In this document: positions 8,348 to 16,108 of the stretch, piece after piece | How positions within the stretch are numbered: the stretch's first letter is position 1 | Layout: each line of letters opens with the position of its first letter | Assembly (NCBI GenBank): GCA_050943595.1 | Contig: JBMNPM010000009.1 | Location: forward strand, 1-64,000 | Length of the DNA: 64,000 nucleotides | Origin: JAXGXJ01 sp050943595 | GTDB lineage: Bacteria; Actinomycetota; Thermoleophilia; RBG-16-64-13 | Direction of reading: 5' to 3' | The notes under the pieces: model-generated | The model's input: only the letters and a program-made list of their open reading frames with translations | Database searches by the model: none | Told to the model about the DNA's origin: nothing | Position numbers and translations under genes: made by a program

Positions 8348-9691
8348 TTACAGGGTTTCGTTCGTTCGCACCTGTGCCGAGTAGGACTGTTCGGTCGCTT
8401 CTTCACAGGAGCGCTCCTCCATAGGGATGTAGTCTCGCTCAGTTTCGCCGGTGTAGATCTGCCGCGGACGGTAGAGTGGGGCGGTGCCGCCGCGCACTTC
8501 TTTCCAGTTGGCTATCCAGCCCGGCATCCTGCCCATGGCGAACATGACGGTGAACATGTCGACGGGTATACCCATAGCCCGTAGGATGATCCCCGAGTAG
8601 AAGTCTACGTTCGGATACAGGCGGCGCTCGATGAAGTACGGATCGCTGAGGGCTACCTCCTCCAGCCGCTTTGCGATCTCGAGCAGAGGGTCGGGGGTTG
8701 TCAACTTACCCAGCATCTTGTCGGCCTGTTTCTTTAAGATGCTGGCCCGCGGGTCGTAATTCTTGTAGACGCGGTGGCCGAACCCGCTCAGACGTAACTT
8801 GGAATCCTTGTTCTTGACACGGGCGATGTAGTCATTGAGATCGACCTTCTGCTCATGGAGCATTTGCAGCATGTCGACTACGGCGGCGTTGGCTCCTCCG
8901 TGCAGTGGGCCCCACAGAGCGCACACACCGGCTGCGCAGCTGGCGAACATGTTCGCACCTGACGACGCTACCATGCGCACTGTACTCGCCGAGCAGTTCT
9001 GCTCGTGGTCGGCGTGGAGGATGAGGATGAGTTGCAGGGCTGCGACGGTCTCCGGATCGGGCTCGTATTCACAGAAGGGGATGGAGAACATCATGTGCAG
9101 GAAGTTACTGCAGTAATCGAGTTGTGGCTTAGGATAGACGATCGGTTGCCCGACGGAGGCTTTGTACGAAGCGGCGGCTATGGTGCGCAGCTTGCTGATG
9201 AGCCGGGCTGCGGCTATCTGGAAGGTCGCCTCGTTTTCCATCTCCATCATGTTCGGTTCGTAGCAGCCAACCGCGTTGATCATAGCCGACAGGATGGCCA
9301 TTGGGTGACCAGTGGGAGGGAAGCCGTCGAAGTGGGCATAGAGGCCTTCGTGGATCATCTCGTACTTTACGAAGAGTTGGCTCCAGTTCTTGAGTTGGTC
9401 GGCCGTGGGCAGCTCGCCATAGATCAGGAGCCAAGCTGTCTCCAGGAAGGTGCTCTTTTCGGCCAACTGTTCTATGGGGATACCGCGGTAGCGGAGAACT
9501 CCTTTCTCTCCGTCGATGAAGGTGATGCTTGAGAGGCATGAACCGGTGTTCATGTATCCCACGTCGAGGGTTATGTGCTGGGACTCCTTGCGGAGCTTGG
9601 TGATATCGATCGCACGTTCGCCTTCACTCCCCACCACGATGGGAAGTTCATATGTGTGCTCTCCGATGAGGAGTCTCGCACTGTCTGACAT
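8348..9691 (-). CDS. gltA: Citrate synthase (type II-like)
   Basis: The 447-residue enzyme condenses oxaloacetate and acetyl-CoA to citrate in the cytoplasm. Catalytic elements are visible: GPLHGGANAAV (His), GFGHRVYKNYDPRA (His), and NVDFYSGIIL (Asp region). The N-terminal segment RLLIGEHTYELPIVVGSEGE matches the extra strand domain of hexameric type II enzymes, which are often NADH-sensitive. I place the start at the ATG of MSDSARLL because GAGAGGTGA lies just upstream; the frame stays open 27 codons further but without a ribosome-binding site. It stands alone, with a long 5' leader and a consensus promoter (see 9875-9903), divergent from a tetR gene. Confidence 0.95.
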   Translation of the reverse strand: MSDSARLLIGEHTYELPIVVGSEGERAIDITKLRKESQHITLDVGYMNTGSCLSSITFIDGEKGVLRYRGIPIEQLAEKSTFLETAWLLIYGELPTADQLKNWSQLFVKYEMIHEGLYAHFDGFPPTGHPMAILSAMINAVGCYEPNMMEMENEATFQIAAARLISKLRTIAAASYKASVGQPIVYPKPQLDYCSNFLHMMFSIPFCEYEPDPETVAALQLILILHADHEQNCSASTVRMVASSGANMFASCAAGVCALWGPLHGGANAAVVDMLQMLHEQKVDLNDYIARVKNKDSKLRLSGFGHRVYKNYDPRASILKKQADKMLGKLTTPDPLLEIAKRLEEVALSDPYFIERRLYPNVDFYSGIILRAMGIPVDMFTVMFAMGRMPGWIANWKEVRGGTAPLYRPRQIYTGETERDYIPMEERSCEEATEQSYSAQVRTNETL

Positions 9692-9776
9692 ATCAGTCAC
9701 CTCTCGGCTTGTCTGCAGGCAATGCGTGAATGGTAGCCTATGAGGAGCTTGTGGGGTGACTGCATTGATCACGAGA

Positions 9777-9864
9777 CCCTACGCGGGGGGACGCGTAGGG
9801 TGTGTGAGGAGCGATATAGCAGGCCCGCTAAACATCCGAGGGGGGGTAGAATGCCAGCGGGCCT
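9777..9864 (-). promoter_or_regulatory. Structured 5' leader of gltA (two hairpins)
   Basis: Two perfect inverted repeats lie in the predicted gltA untranslated leader. CCCTACGCG/CGCGTAGGG (9777-9785 and 9792-9800) forms a 9-bp stem with a 6-base loop. AGGCCCGCT/AGCGGGCCT (9821-9829 and 9856-9864) forms a 9-bp stem with a 26-base loop directly after the predicted transcription start. Neither is followed by a T-tract. Possible roles are transcript stabilisation, protein binding or attenuation; I do not recognise a riboswitch class. Confidence 0.5.
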
Positions 9865-9874
9865 CACTGTTGTA

Positions 9875-9903
9875 AGAATATAGAATCTAGATTCCAATGT
9901 CAA
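9875..9903 (-). promoter_or_regulatory. gltA promoter with palindromic operator
   Basis: On the minus strand a perfect -35 TTGACA (9903-9898) is followed by TATTCT at 17 bp, or the better TATATT (9882-9877) at 15 bp. The 12-bp perfect palindrome GAATCTAGATTC (9883-9894) fills the spacer, where a bound dimeric repressor would block RNA polymerase. The adjacent divergent tetR gene is the obvious candidate for that repressor; this link is inferred from position only. Confidence 0.65.
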
Positions 9904-9919
9904 GCAGCACGACTCTTTA

Positions 9920-9949
9920 TTGTGAAGAGCATTTGGGGAATGCTAAGAT
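9920..9949 (+). promoter_or_regulatory. Promoter of the tetR-kor operon
   Basis: TTGTGA (9920-9925) and an extended -10, TG-C-TAAGAT (9941-9949), are separated by 18 bp. The predicted start of transcription falls on or next to the tetR start codon, so the message may be leaderless. The palindrome in the gltA promoter lies about 25 bp upstream of this -35, so one regulator could act on both directions. Confidence 0.5.
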
Positions 9950-9952
9950 CAC

Positions 9953-10693
9953 GTGATGACACGAACGGTACAAACCTTCAGTTCTGTAAGGGAACCCTGC
10001 CAGCAGCGCAGCCGGGATTCGCTTGAACGCATCCTAAAAAGCGCGGAGGCGCTCATCCGCACCAAGGGCTACGAGTCACTTACCATAGCTGAGGTGGTGC
10101 GGCATTCCCGTACTTCCATAGGTACTTTCTACGCCCGTTTTCCCGACAAGACTGCTTTGCTCTACGCGGTCCATGAGAGGGTGCTGGAGCGGCAGGAGGA
10201 GGAGCTGAAGACCCGGCTGGCGGAGGTGCCGTGGCAGACGCTGTCTCTAGAAGAGGCCATCCGGCGCCTGGTGGCCATCAAGAACGATCGGGCCAAGGGC
10301 AATGAAAAGCTATATGAGGCCTTCGTGGTCTCTGGTGCGACTGACGGTATCGTCCGTGAGCGTGGGTATCGCTCGAAGGCTGCCGAGGAAGACTTGGAAG
10401 TAGAGATCATCATGCAGCATGCGGATGAGATTGTGAGAGACCAACCTGAACAAGCCGTCCGCATAGCGTGTCGGCTGTGGCAGGCGGCACAGGAAGAGAA
10501 CGTCCAGAGGCTGAAATCGGGTGTTCCCGGCGCCGGCGGAGTTCCTCAGAATACGGTCATGGAGGAGATCGCCGACGTAGTGATAGCCTATCTCAAACAG
10601 CCGACGAGTGTCATGGATCATACTGGCACTGAGGCGGTTTCCGCCCCGCACGGTGAGGCACATGCTGGTCTCACTGATGGTTCACGGCGCTGA
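9953..10693 (+). CDS. TetR-family transcriptional regulator
   Basis: Residues about 20-65 form a TetR DNA-binding domain: RILKSAEALIRTKGYESLTI followed by the recognition helix around SRTSIGTFYARFPDKTALLY. The rest (about 180 residues) is the variable ligand-binding and dimerisation domain, ending in a low-complexity tail. Start is GTG at 9953 or ATG one codon later; neither has a Shine-Dalgarno sequence, consistent with a leaderless message. Its stop overlaps the korA start (TGATG). Position suggests control of its own kor/ATPase operon and perhaps of divergent gltA. The effector could be an acyl- or aryl-CoA, as for regulators of similar operons, but nothing in the sequence shows this. Confidence 0.88.
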   Translation: MMTRTVQTFSSVREPCQQRSRDSLERILKSAEALIRTKGYESLTIAEVVRHSRTSIGTFYARFPDKTALLYAVHERVLERQEEELKTRLAEVPWQTLSLEEAIRRLVAIKNDRAKGNEKLYEAFVVSGATDGIVRERGYRSKAAEEDLEVEIIMQHADEIVRDQPEQAVRIACRLWQAAQEENVQRLKSGVPGAGGVPQNTVMEEIADVVIAYLKQPTSVMDHTGTEAVSAPHGEAHAGLTDGSRR

Positions 10694-11871
10694 TGGAATT
10701 CTGGCGCAGTCATGTTTTTCGCGAGCAGGGTGATCAGGCCAGCCTATTGATCCAAGGAAACCGAGCCTGCGCGCTGGGAGCCCTTGACGCCGGAGTGAGG
10801 TTCTTTGCCGGCTACCCCATTACTCCCAGTTCCGAGATCATGGAGACCATGGCCGAGGAACTACCACGCGCGGGCGGGATGTTTATACAGATGGAAGATG
10901 AGATAGGCTCCGTCTGTGCCTGCATCGGGGCCTCCCTCACGGGAGAACTCGCGATGACCTGTACCTCTGGTCCCGGATTCTCCCTCATGCAGGAGGGCAT
11001 CGGCTACGCAATCGTCGCCGGCGCACCGCTCGTCATCGTCAATGTCATGCGTGTCGGCCCCTCGACCGGACGGCCTACCACGGGTGCACAGGGGGATGTC
11101 ATGCAGGCCCGCTGGGGTACTCACGGCGATCACCCGGCCATCGTCTTGGCCGCGTCGAATGTAGCAGACATGTATCGTTTGACGGTCGCTGCCGTTCGCT
11201 TCGCCCAGCGCTTTCGAACTGCGGTTACCCTGTTGGCCGACGAGATGGTGGGACATATGCGGGAGAACTTCTCTCCCGAGTTGGTGTGGCGGTACCGGCT
11301 GACCAGCGGTGACTTCGATTTCACACCCGGATACGTCCATCCCGATTGGGTGAGCGAGGCCGAACCGACTCATATCATCGGTGCACCTGACCATCCTCAC
11401 GTGACCGGGCTACTGCATGACGAAGCCGGTTTTCCCACTAACGATCCGGAGAAGAGTGACCGTTTCCTACGTCGTCTCTACGACAAGGTGGGGAACCATC
11501 GTGACGAGCTCTGTTTGTATGACCTGAAGAACGAAGGTAAGGGGCGGGTCTGCATTGTGGCATACGGCTCGTGCGCGCGCAGCGCCCGTGCTGCCGGCAG
11601 GCTGGCCGACCAGGAAGGGCTGGCGGTGGAGGTTCTCCATCTCTACACGCTGTTTCCTCTTCCTACCGAGATCATCCAGACTGTCGCCCAGCGGGTTGAG
11701 TTCATGGTGGTTCCTGAGTTGAACCTGGGCCAGTACGCACGCGAGGTGCGTCGGCTCGCCGAGAAGTGGACCACCGTCATCAGTATCAATAAGGTGGACG
11801 GTACATTAATAACGCCGCAGGAGATCCTCGGCCGGATAAGCAACCTGGTGAGCAAGTATGAGCGGGTCTGA
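10693..11871 (+). CDS. korA: 2-oxoacid:ferredoxin oxidoreductase, alpha subunit
   Basis: The 392-residue subunit contains the pyrimidine-binding and transketolase C-terminal domains typical of 2-oxoglutarate:ferredoxin oxidoreductase alpha chains: FFAGYPITPSSEIMETMAEE near the start, the acidic MEDEIGSVCACIGAS, TSGPGFSLMQEGIGYAI and MRVGPSTGRPT. With the beta and gamma subunits it would oxidatively decarboxylate a 2-oxoacid with CoA to acyl-CoA, CO2 and reduced ferredoxin. 2-Oxoglutarate is the best guess from the PSTGRPT motif and overall resemblance, but substrate is not certain. The start codon overlaps the tetR stop, and korB follows after 27 bases. Confidence 0.85.
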   Translation: MEFWRSHVFREQGDQASLLIQGNRACALGALDAGVRFFAGYPITPSSEIMETMAEELPRAGGMFIQMEDEIGSVCACIGASLTGELAMTCTSGPGFSLMQEGIGYAIVAGAPLVIVNVMRVGPSTGRPTTGAQGDVMQARWGTHGDHPAIVLAASNVADMYRLTVAAVRFAQRFRTAVTLLADEMVGHMRENFSPELVWRYRLTSGDFDFTPGYVHPDWVSEAEPTHIIGAPDHPHVTGLLHDEAGFPTNDPEKSDRFLRRLYDKVGNHRDELCLYDLKNEGKGRVCIVAYGSCARSARAAGRLADQEGLAVEVLHLYTLFPLPTEIIQTVAQRVEFMVVPELNLGQYAREVRRLAEKWTTVISINKVDGTLITPQEILGRISNLVSKYERV

Positions 11872-11898
11872 CCGTCGGTTCCTTCGGGGGAGACGCTG

Positions 11899-12768
11899 AT
11901 GCCTCTGGAATTCGAGCATTTCCTGCACTCCCGGCGGCTGCCGCACATCTGGTGCCCCGGCTGTGGAGCAGGAATTGTGACCGGGGCCTTCCTCCGCGTG
12001 CTCGTCGATCTGGGCCTCTCACGAGAGAAAACGGTGGTGGTAGCCGGCATAGGCTGCTCCAGTCGCGCGGTCACGTACCTCGACTTGAACTCCGTACATA
12101 CACTGCACGGGCGGGCTCTGGCGTTCGCTACCGGTATTAAGGCGGCTCGGCCGGATCTCACGGTGGTGGTGTTCACAGGCGATGGAGATGGGGCGGCTAT
12201 CGGAGGCAACCACCTGATCCATGCCTCGCGACGGAATATCGACATCACCTGCATCTTATTCAACAACCAGATCTACGGGATGACGGGGGGCCAACTCTCC
12301 CCCACCATGGGCGTGGGCGACAAGGCGGTTACGGCTCCGTTCGGACAGGTTGAACCCCCCTTCGATCTGTGCCGTCTGGTCGAGGGGGCCGGTGCCACCT
12401 TCGTAGCAAGAGGAGTGGTGGCCCGTATACGCCAGCTGGAGAAACTCATCAAGCGCGGCATCGAACACAAAGGATTCGCTTTCATAGAAGCCATGGCGTC
12501 GTGCCCCACTGAGTACGGACGGCGCAATCCACCAGGCCGCGCAGTGGCTATGAGCCGCGCAGTAGCTATGCTCGAGCGTCAACGGGAGATGTCCATAACA
12601 AAAGCTAAAGCCGACCAACTCTCCCCGGAGGAACTAGCCGGCAAGATAGTGACAGGCGTGTTCCACGAGGATGTGCAAAGGCCGGAATTCCGACACGCGT
12701 ATGAAGAGATGGCTACGCGAGTGCGGGCTGAGGAAGCAGCCCGTCTACACGCAGGAGAGAGGGGTTGA
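11899..12768 (+). CDS. korB: 2-oxoacid:ferredoxin oxidoreductase, beta (TPP) subunit
   Basis: The thiamine-diphosphate subunit has IWCPGCGAG near the N-terminus (Cys19, Cys22), the TPP motif GDGDGAAIGGNHLIHASRRN, and NNQIYGMTGGQLSPT, as in KorB proteins. Two further Cys residues (GIGCS and a later one) may complete a [4Fe-4S] site. A GGGGGAGA ribosome-binding site precedes the ATG. Near the C-terminus an 18-bp imperfect tandem duplication (12537-12572) repeats the peptide RAVAMSRAVAM in frame. The gene is followed after four bases by korC. Confidence 0.87.
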   Translation: MPLEFEHFLHSRRLPHIWCPGCGAGIVTGAFLRVLVDLGLSREKTVVVAGIGCSSRAVTYLDLNSVHTLHGRALAFATGIKAARPDLTVVVFTGDGDGAAIGGNHLIHASRRNIDITCILFNNQIYGMTGGQLSPTMGVGDKAVTAPFGQVEPPFDLCRLVEGAGATFVARGVVARIRQLEKLIKRGIEHKGFAFIEAMASCPTEYGRRNPPGRAVAMSRAVAMLERQREMSITKAKADQLSPEELAGKIVTGVFHEDVQRPEFRHAYEEMATRVRAEEAARLHAGERG

Positions 12769-12772
12769 GGAG

Positions 12773-13357
12773 ATGACGGCGGCTACACCTCTTGCGCGCT
12801 CCGGGCTCCTTGCCGACCGCGATTGGCTCGAAATCAGATGTGGAGGGACCGGTGGACAGGGGGTGATCCTCATGGGGGTCATCCTGGCCATGGCCGCCAC
12901 TCGTGATCACCGCCAGGTGGTGCAGACGCAGTCCTACGGTCCGGAAGCCCGCGGAGGCTACAGCCGTAGCGACGTCATCATCTCCGACCACAGTATCGAG
13001 TATCCAGAGCTGGGAGGCGTGGACCTGCTGGTGAGCCTCTCTCAGGCGGCGGCAACCGGCTACGTGGGCAGGCTACGCTCGGACGGGATTTTCATCTACG
13101 ACTGCGACAAGGTGGATGACGTGCCGCCTTTTCCCTCCGGCCGTAGTTTCGGGATTCCCTTTACGCAGCTGGCGGTTGAGGAGACCGGTAGGGCCCAGAC
13201 TACAAACATCCTGACGTTGGGGGCGGTCGTCGCTATCACGGGCGTGGTCTCAGTCGAGTCACTGCGGGGGGCGGTACTGCAGATGGTCCCGAAGGGCACG
13301 GAGGAGTTGAATGGCCGAGCTTTTCTGCGGGGAGTGGCGGCCGGGGCTTCGTTTTAG
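12773..13357 (+). CDS. korC: 2-oxoacid:ferredoxin oxidoreductase, gamma subunit
   Basis: The 194-residue gamma subunit shows the family signatures IRCGGTGGQGVILMG, QTQSYGPEARGGYSRSDV and TNILTLGAV. It completes the KorABC enzyme; no delta ferredoxin subunit is encoded next to it, but a two-cluster ferredoxin is four genes downstream. The ATG follows GAGAGGGGTTGAGGAG. The last codons and the stop, encoding AGASF, lie inside a copy of the dispersed repeat element, so the native C-terminus may have been altered by its insertion. Confidence 0.87.
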   Translation: MTAATPLARSGLLADRDWLEIRCGGTGGQGVILMGVILAMAATRDHRQVVQTQSYGPEARGGYSRSDVIISDHSIEYPELGGVDLLVSLSQAAATGYVGRLRSDGIFIYDCDKVDDVPPFPSGRSFGIPFTQLAVEETGRAQTTNILTLGAVVAITGVVSVESLRGAVLQMVPKGTEELNGRAFLRGVAAGASF

Positions 13358-13366
13358 CAGCCCTCT
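13335..13366 (-). repeat. Truncated dispersed repeat inside the korC end
   Basis: TGGCGGCCGGGGCTTCGTTT followed by AGCAGCCCTCTAG matches, in reverse orientation, the left arm of the family seen in full at 46977. It lacks two bases of the TTTTTCAGCAG core. It supplies the korC stop codon. Confidence 0.7.
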
Positions 13367-13390
13367 AGCGCGTCCCGAGGGGAGGGTCAC

Positions 13391-14179
13391 ATGATTGTTG
13401 CTGGTGTGGATGTGGGTGCTAAGACCGTACACGTAGTCGTGCTTGATGACGGACGGATGGCTGCGCAGGCGGCCGTGGCGTCGGGTTTTGATCATGAGGA
13501 ATCGGCCAGGCAGGGTCTGGCGGAGGCTGCGCGCATCGCCGGAATCGACGACAGGGGTACCATTGAGCACGTGGCGGCGACCGGGGCGGGCCGGAAGGCT
13601 CTATCGTTTGCAAAGCAGCATCCCACCGAGGTGGCTGCGGACGGTCGCGGGGCTGCATATCTCTATTCTGGGGCCCGTACGGTTTTGGATGTGGGTGCCG
13701 AGGAGGCGCGGGCCATTAGGCTGAACGATGAAGGTAAGGTAGTCGACTTCGCCCTCAACGAGAAGTGTGCAGCCGGTGCGGGTGCCTTTGTAGAAGCCAT
13801 GAGTCGGGCCCTGGATATGGATCTGGACAACTTCGCCCGGATCTCGCTCGACTCCACTGCGACTATTGACATGAACGCGCAATGCACGGTGTTTGCTGAG
13901 TCTGAGGTGGTCAGTCTCATACATGCCAATACCCCTGCTGCTGATATAGCCCGCGCCGTGCATGATGCTATGGCCCGCCGGGTATCGGCTATGGCCAGAC
14001 GCGTCGGCCTGGAGGCTCCGGTGATGTTGGGGGGCGGCGTCGCACTCAACATCGGGTTTGTAAAGGCCCTGGCTGAGGCGCTGGGAGGAGTCGATGTGTA
14101 TGTCCCGGCGGGTGCTGAGTACCTAGGGGCCTATGGAGCAGCACTGATTGCCTGGGAGACGGTGTCTGTGGGTCGGTAG
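13391..14179 (+). CDS. BcrD/BadG-type ATPase (CoA-ring reductase / dehydratase activase)
   Basis: The 262-residue protein is an ASKHA-fold ATPase of the BadF/BadG/BcrA/BcrD family: GVDVGAKTVHVVVLD (phosphate 1), TVLDVGAEEARAI (phosphate 2), and MLGGGVALNIG near the end. The two cysteines that bind the bridging [4Fe-4S] cluster are present in NEKCAAGAGAF and NAQCTVFAESEV. Such subunits use ATP hydrolysis to drive low-potential electron transfer to class I benzoyl-CoA reductase or 2-hydroxyacyl-CoA dehydratases. Phosphate 2 reads DVGAEEARAI rather than the usual DxGGQDxKxI, as in the D-type partner of heterodimeric enzymes. A strong GAGGGGAGGG site precedes the ATG. Confidence 0.82.
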   Translation: MIVAGVDVGAKTVHVVVLDDGRMAAQAAVASGFDHEESARQGLAEAARIAGIDDRGTIEHVAATGAGRKALSFAKQHPTEVAADGRGAAYLYSGARTVLDVGAEEARAIRLNDEGKVVDFALNEKCAAGAGAFVEAMSRALDMDLDNFARISLDSTATIDMNAQCTVFAESEVVSLIHANTPAADIARAVHDAMARRVSAMARRVGLEAPVMLGGGVALNIGFVKALAEALGGVDVYVPAGAEYLGAYGAALIAWETVSVGR

Positions 14180-14228
14180 CCGGTTAGGGCTTCTGTGCCC
14201 GTTGGGTCCCGGGAAGGACACGAGAGCT

Positions 14229-15146
14229 ATGGAAGAGAAGCGAGAGTGCTGGAGATGGAGTGAGAGGACTTGGTTCTCACCGGACACGGACCTCAGCGGG
14301 ATTACGGCGATCACGGTGGGGGTCGATGTGGGTTCGGTCAGTTCCGGGGCCGTGATCTTGGGTGATGGAAGGCCGCTCTCGTTCTCATCCATGCGCACGG
14401 GGTCGAGCAGTCCGGACAGTGCCGTACGGGCCTTCGTGGGCGCGGCTGAGCCCTTGGGGATCGGCCTCGATGACGTCAGCTATGCGGTGGGGACCGGCTA
14501 CGGCCGGGTGAATGTGCCTTTTGCCTCCCGGACTATAACTGAGATCGCCTGTCACGCCCGCGGAGCCAATTTCATGGCCGGATCAAGTGTCCGCACCATC
14601 CTCGACATGGGTGGCCAGGACTGTAAGGTAATCCGATGCGACGGGCGCGGGAAGGTACTCAAGTTCATCATGAACGACAAGTGCGCGGCGGGGACCGGCC
14701 GGGGCATGGAGGTCATCGCCGATGTATTGTCGGTGCCGATCGAAGATATTGGGCGCCGTTCCTTCGACATTGACGAGGAACCGCCTCCAGTGAGCAATGT
14801 TTGCACGGTGTTCGCCAAGTCAGAGGCGACTTCTCTCCTGCGTGCCGGCTGGAGTGTCAACCGGGTGCTGGCCTCTTACTGTGCGGCCATGGCTCAGCGG
14901 GTGGCTGGACTCATCCAGCGTCTGGGCGTGGAGCCCGAATTCTTCATCACCGGCGGCATAGCCAAGAATATAGGCGTCACCCGGCGGATTGAGCGTTTGA
15001 TCGGAGTCGAAGCGTCGGCGATGCCGCCGGATGCGGTGTTCGACCCGCAGATGGCCGGCGCGCTGGGGGCGGCCCTCTTCGCCCACTCTCTACATCGTAA
15101 GAACGAGAGGCAGACTCAAAGTACGACTCCGGCTGTGACGGGATAG
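14229..15146 (+). CDS. BcrA/BadF-type ATPase, second activase subunit
   Basis: This 305-residue paralogue of the preceding gene has the canonical elements: VGVDVGSVSSGAVILG, ILDMGGQDCKVIRCD, NDKCAAGTGRGMEV with the first cluster cysteine, NVCTVFAKSEATSLL with the second, and FFITGGIAKNIGV. With its neighbour it would form an A/D heterodimer holding one [4Fe-4S] cluster between subunits, as in BcrA-BcrD or BzdP-BzdQ. The start is chosen at the ATG after GGGAAGGA; the open frame extends 27 codons upstream, overlapping the previous gene. No reductase (BcrB/BcrC) or HgdA/B-like dehydratase subunit is encoded in the window, so the electron acceptor is unknown. Confidence 0.83.
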   Translation: MEEKRECWRWSERTWFSPDTDLSGITAITVGVDVGSVSSGAVILGDGRPLSFSSMRTGSSSPDSAVRAFVGAAEPLGIGLDDVSYAVGTGYGRVNVPFASRTITEIACHARGANFMAGSSVRTILDMGGQDCKVIRCDGRGKVLKFIMNDKCAAGTGRGMEVIADVLSVPIEDIGRRSFDIDEEPPPVSNVCTVFAKSEATSLLRAGWSVNRVLASYCAAMAQRVAGLIQRLGVEPEFFITGGIAKNIGVTRRIERLIGVEASAMPPDAVFDPQMAGALGAALFAHSLHRKNERQTQSTTPAVTG

Positions 15147-15151
15147 GCTGC

Positions 15152-15445
15152 ATGATAGTCGGCTACGGATACGAGGATGGGTCGGGCTTCTACTACATCA
15201 CGGTGGACGGGGATCTCTGTGCTACGTGTGTGGACCATCCCTGCGTCGAGGCTTGCCCCCGGGCCGTCCTGGCGGTCGAACTCGACGACTATGACGATCT
15301 CGTGGCAGTGGTGGCCGAGGGGGCCCGCCGGCGTCTACGCGAGTTATGTGCCGAGTGCAAGGCGCAGGCAGAAGGCATGGGGGACGGTAGCTCCCTTCTC
15401 TGCGTGAACGCCTGTCCGGCCGGTGCACTCACCCACAGCTGGTGA
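15152..15445 (+). CDS. Two-[4Fe-4S] ferredoxin-like protein
   Basis: The 97-residue protein has two cysteine sets, DLCATCVDHPCVEACP and LCAECKAQ followed 13 residues later by CVNACP, separated by an unusually long acidic insert (DDYDDLVAVVAEGARRR). It therefore resembles a small two-cluster ferredoxin with a spacer. Its place five bases after the second ATPase gene, in an operon headed by KorABC, suggests that it carries electrons from KorABC to the ATPase pair. The N-terminal 25 residues (YGYEDGSGFYYITVDG) are not typical of simple ferredoxins, and I do not know a named match. Confidence 0.7.
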   Translation: MIVGYGYEDGSGFYYITVDGDLCATCVDHPCVEACPRAVLAVELDDYDDLVAVVAEGARRRLRELCAECKAQAEGMGDGSSLLCVNACPAGALTHSW

Positions 15446-15488
15446 TTCTGAGCCGGGGCTCTCGGCAATGATTTCGACGAGGAGATGA

Positions 15489-15998
15489 GTGAAGATGGCG
15501 GCGGACAAGGGGCTGTTGGTGGGGGTGTTGTCCGATACCCACGGCTATCTCTACCCCAGCGTCAAGGCGGAACTGGTGGGGGTCGACCACATCATCCATG
15601 CCGGAGACGTGGGGTCTGCGGAGGTGTTGGCCGAGTTGCGTCTCATAGCGCCTGTGACCGTCGTGCGGGGAAACTGTGATCGTGACGTGTGGGCAGATGA
15701 TCTGCCGGCTCAAGCGGAGTTGGAACTGGGCGGCATCCGCTTCTTGGTAGGCCATATCAGGAAACGACTCATGGACGGATACGATGCAGAGTCAATCGCC
15801 GATCGCTATGACGTGGTCGTGAGCGGCCACACACACCGGCCCGCGCTGGAAGAATGGGAGGGTGTTCTCGATCTCAATCCAGGTTCCGCCGGTCCCTCTC
15901 GTTTCGGCTGTCCTTGTACACTCGCTCGGCTTAGGGTGGGTGTGGGTAGGAATGGGGCGGCAGTTCGGGCCAAAATCGTGTACGTGGACGGCGAATAG
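15489..15998 (+). CDS. YfcE/MJ0936-type metallophosphoesterase
   Basis: Dinuclear-metal phosphoesterase motifs appear in order: LSDTHGYLY, HAGDVG, VRGNCDRD, VGHI, and SGHTHRP, with the NPGSAGPSR signature of the YfcE family. These proteins hydrolyse phosphodiesters; the physiological substrate is usually unknown. A GTG and an ATG two codons later are both possible starts after GAGGAG. It is the last gene of the forward operon, 43 bases after the ferredoxin gene, and may simply be a passenger. Length 169 residues is normal. Confidence 0.85.
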   Translation: MKMAADKGLLVGVLSDTHGYLYPSVKAELVGVDHIIHAGDVGSAEVLAELRLIAPVTVVRGNCDRDVWADDLPAQAELELGGIRFLVGHIRKRLMDGYDAESIADRYDVVVSGHTHRPALEEWEGVLDLNPGSAGPSRFGCPCTLARLRVGVGRNGAAVRAKIVYVDGE

Positions 15999-16027
15999 GC
16001 CGCTGCGGTCGGGGCCGCTGCGGTCGG
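15998..16027. repeat. 15-bp perfect tandem duplication
   Basis: GGCCGCTGCGGTCGG occurs twice head to tail, beginning at the final base of the phosphoesterase stop codon. It looks like a slippage duplication and precedes a truncated dispersed repeat. Confidence 0.8.
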
Positions 16028-16040
16028 ACCATCATGCCCA

Positions 16041-16093
16041 CTATCGTGCTGCTCAGCGCGTTCTGGCGGCCGGGCCTCGTTTTTCAGCAGCCC
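16041..16093 (-). repeat. Dispersed repeat, left half-copy in reverse orientation
   Basis: Reverse-complemented, this reads GGGCTGCTGAAAAACGAGGC, then CCGGCCGCCAGAACGCGCTG, ending AGCAGCACGATAG, nearly identical to the first 53 bp of the copy at 46977. The right half is absent. It sits between two convergent genes, where its hairpin potential might also terminate transcription. Confidence 0.8.
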
Positions 16094-16108
16094 ATCTCTT
16101 AGGTCTTC

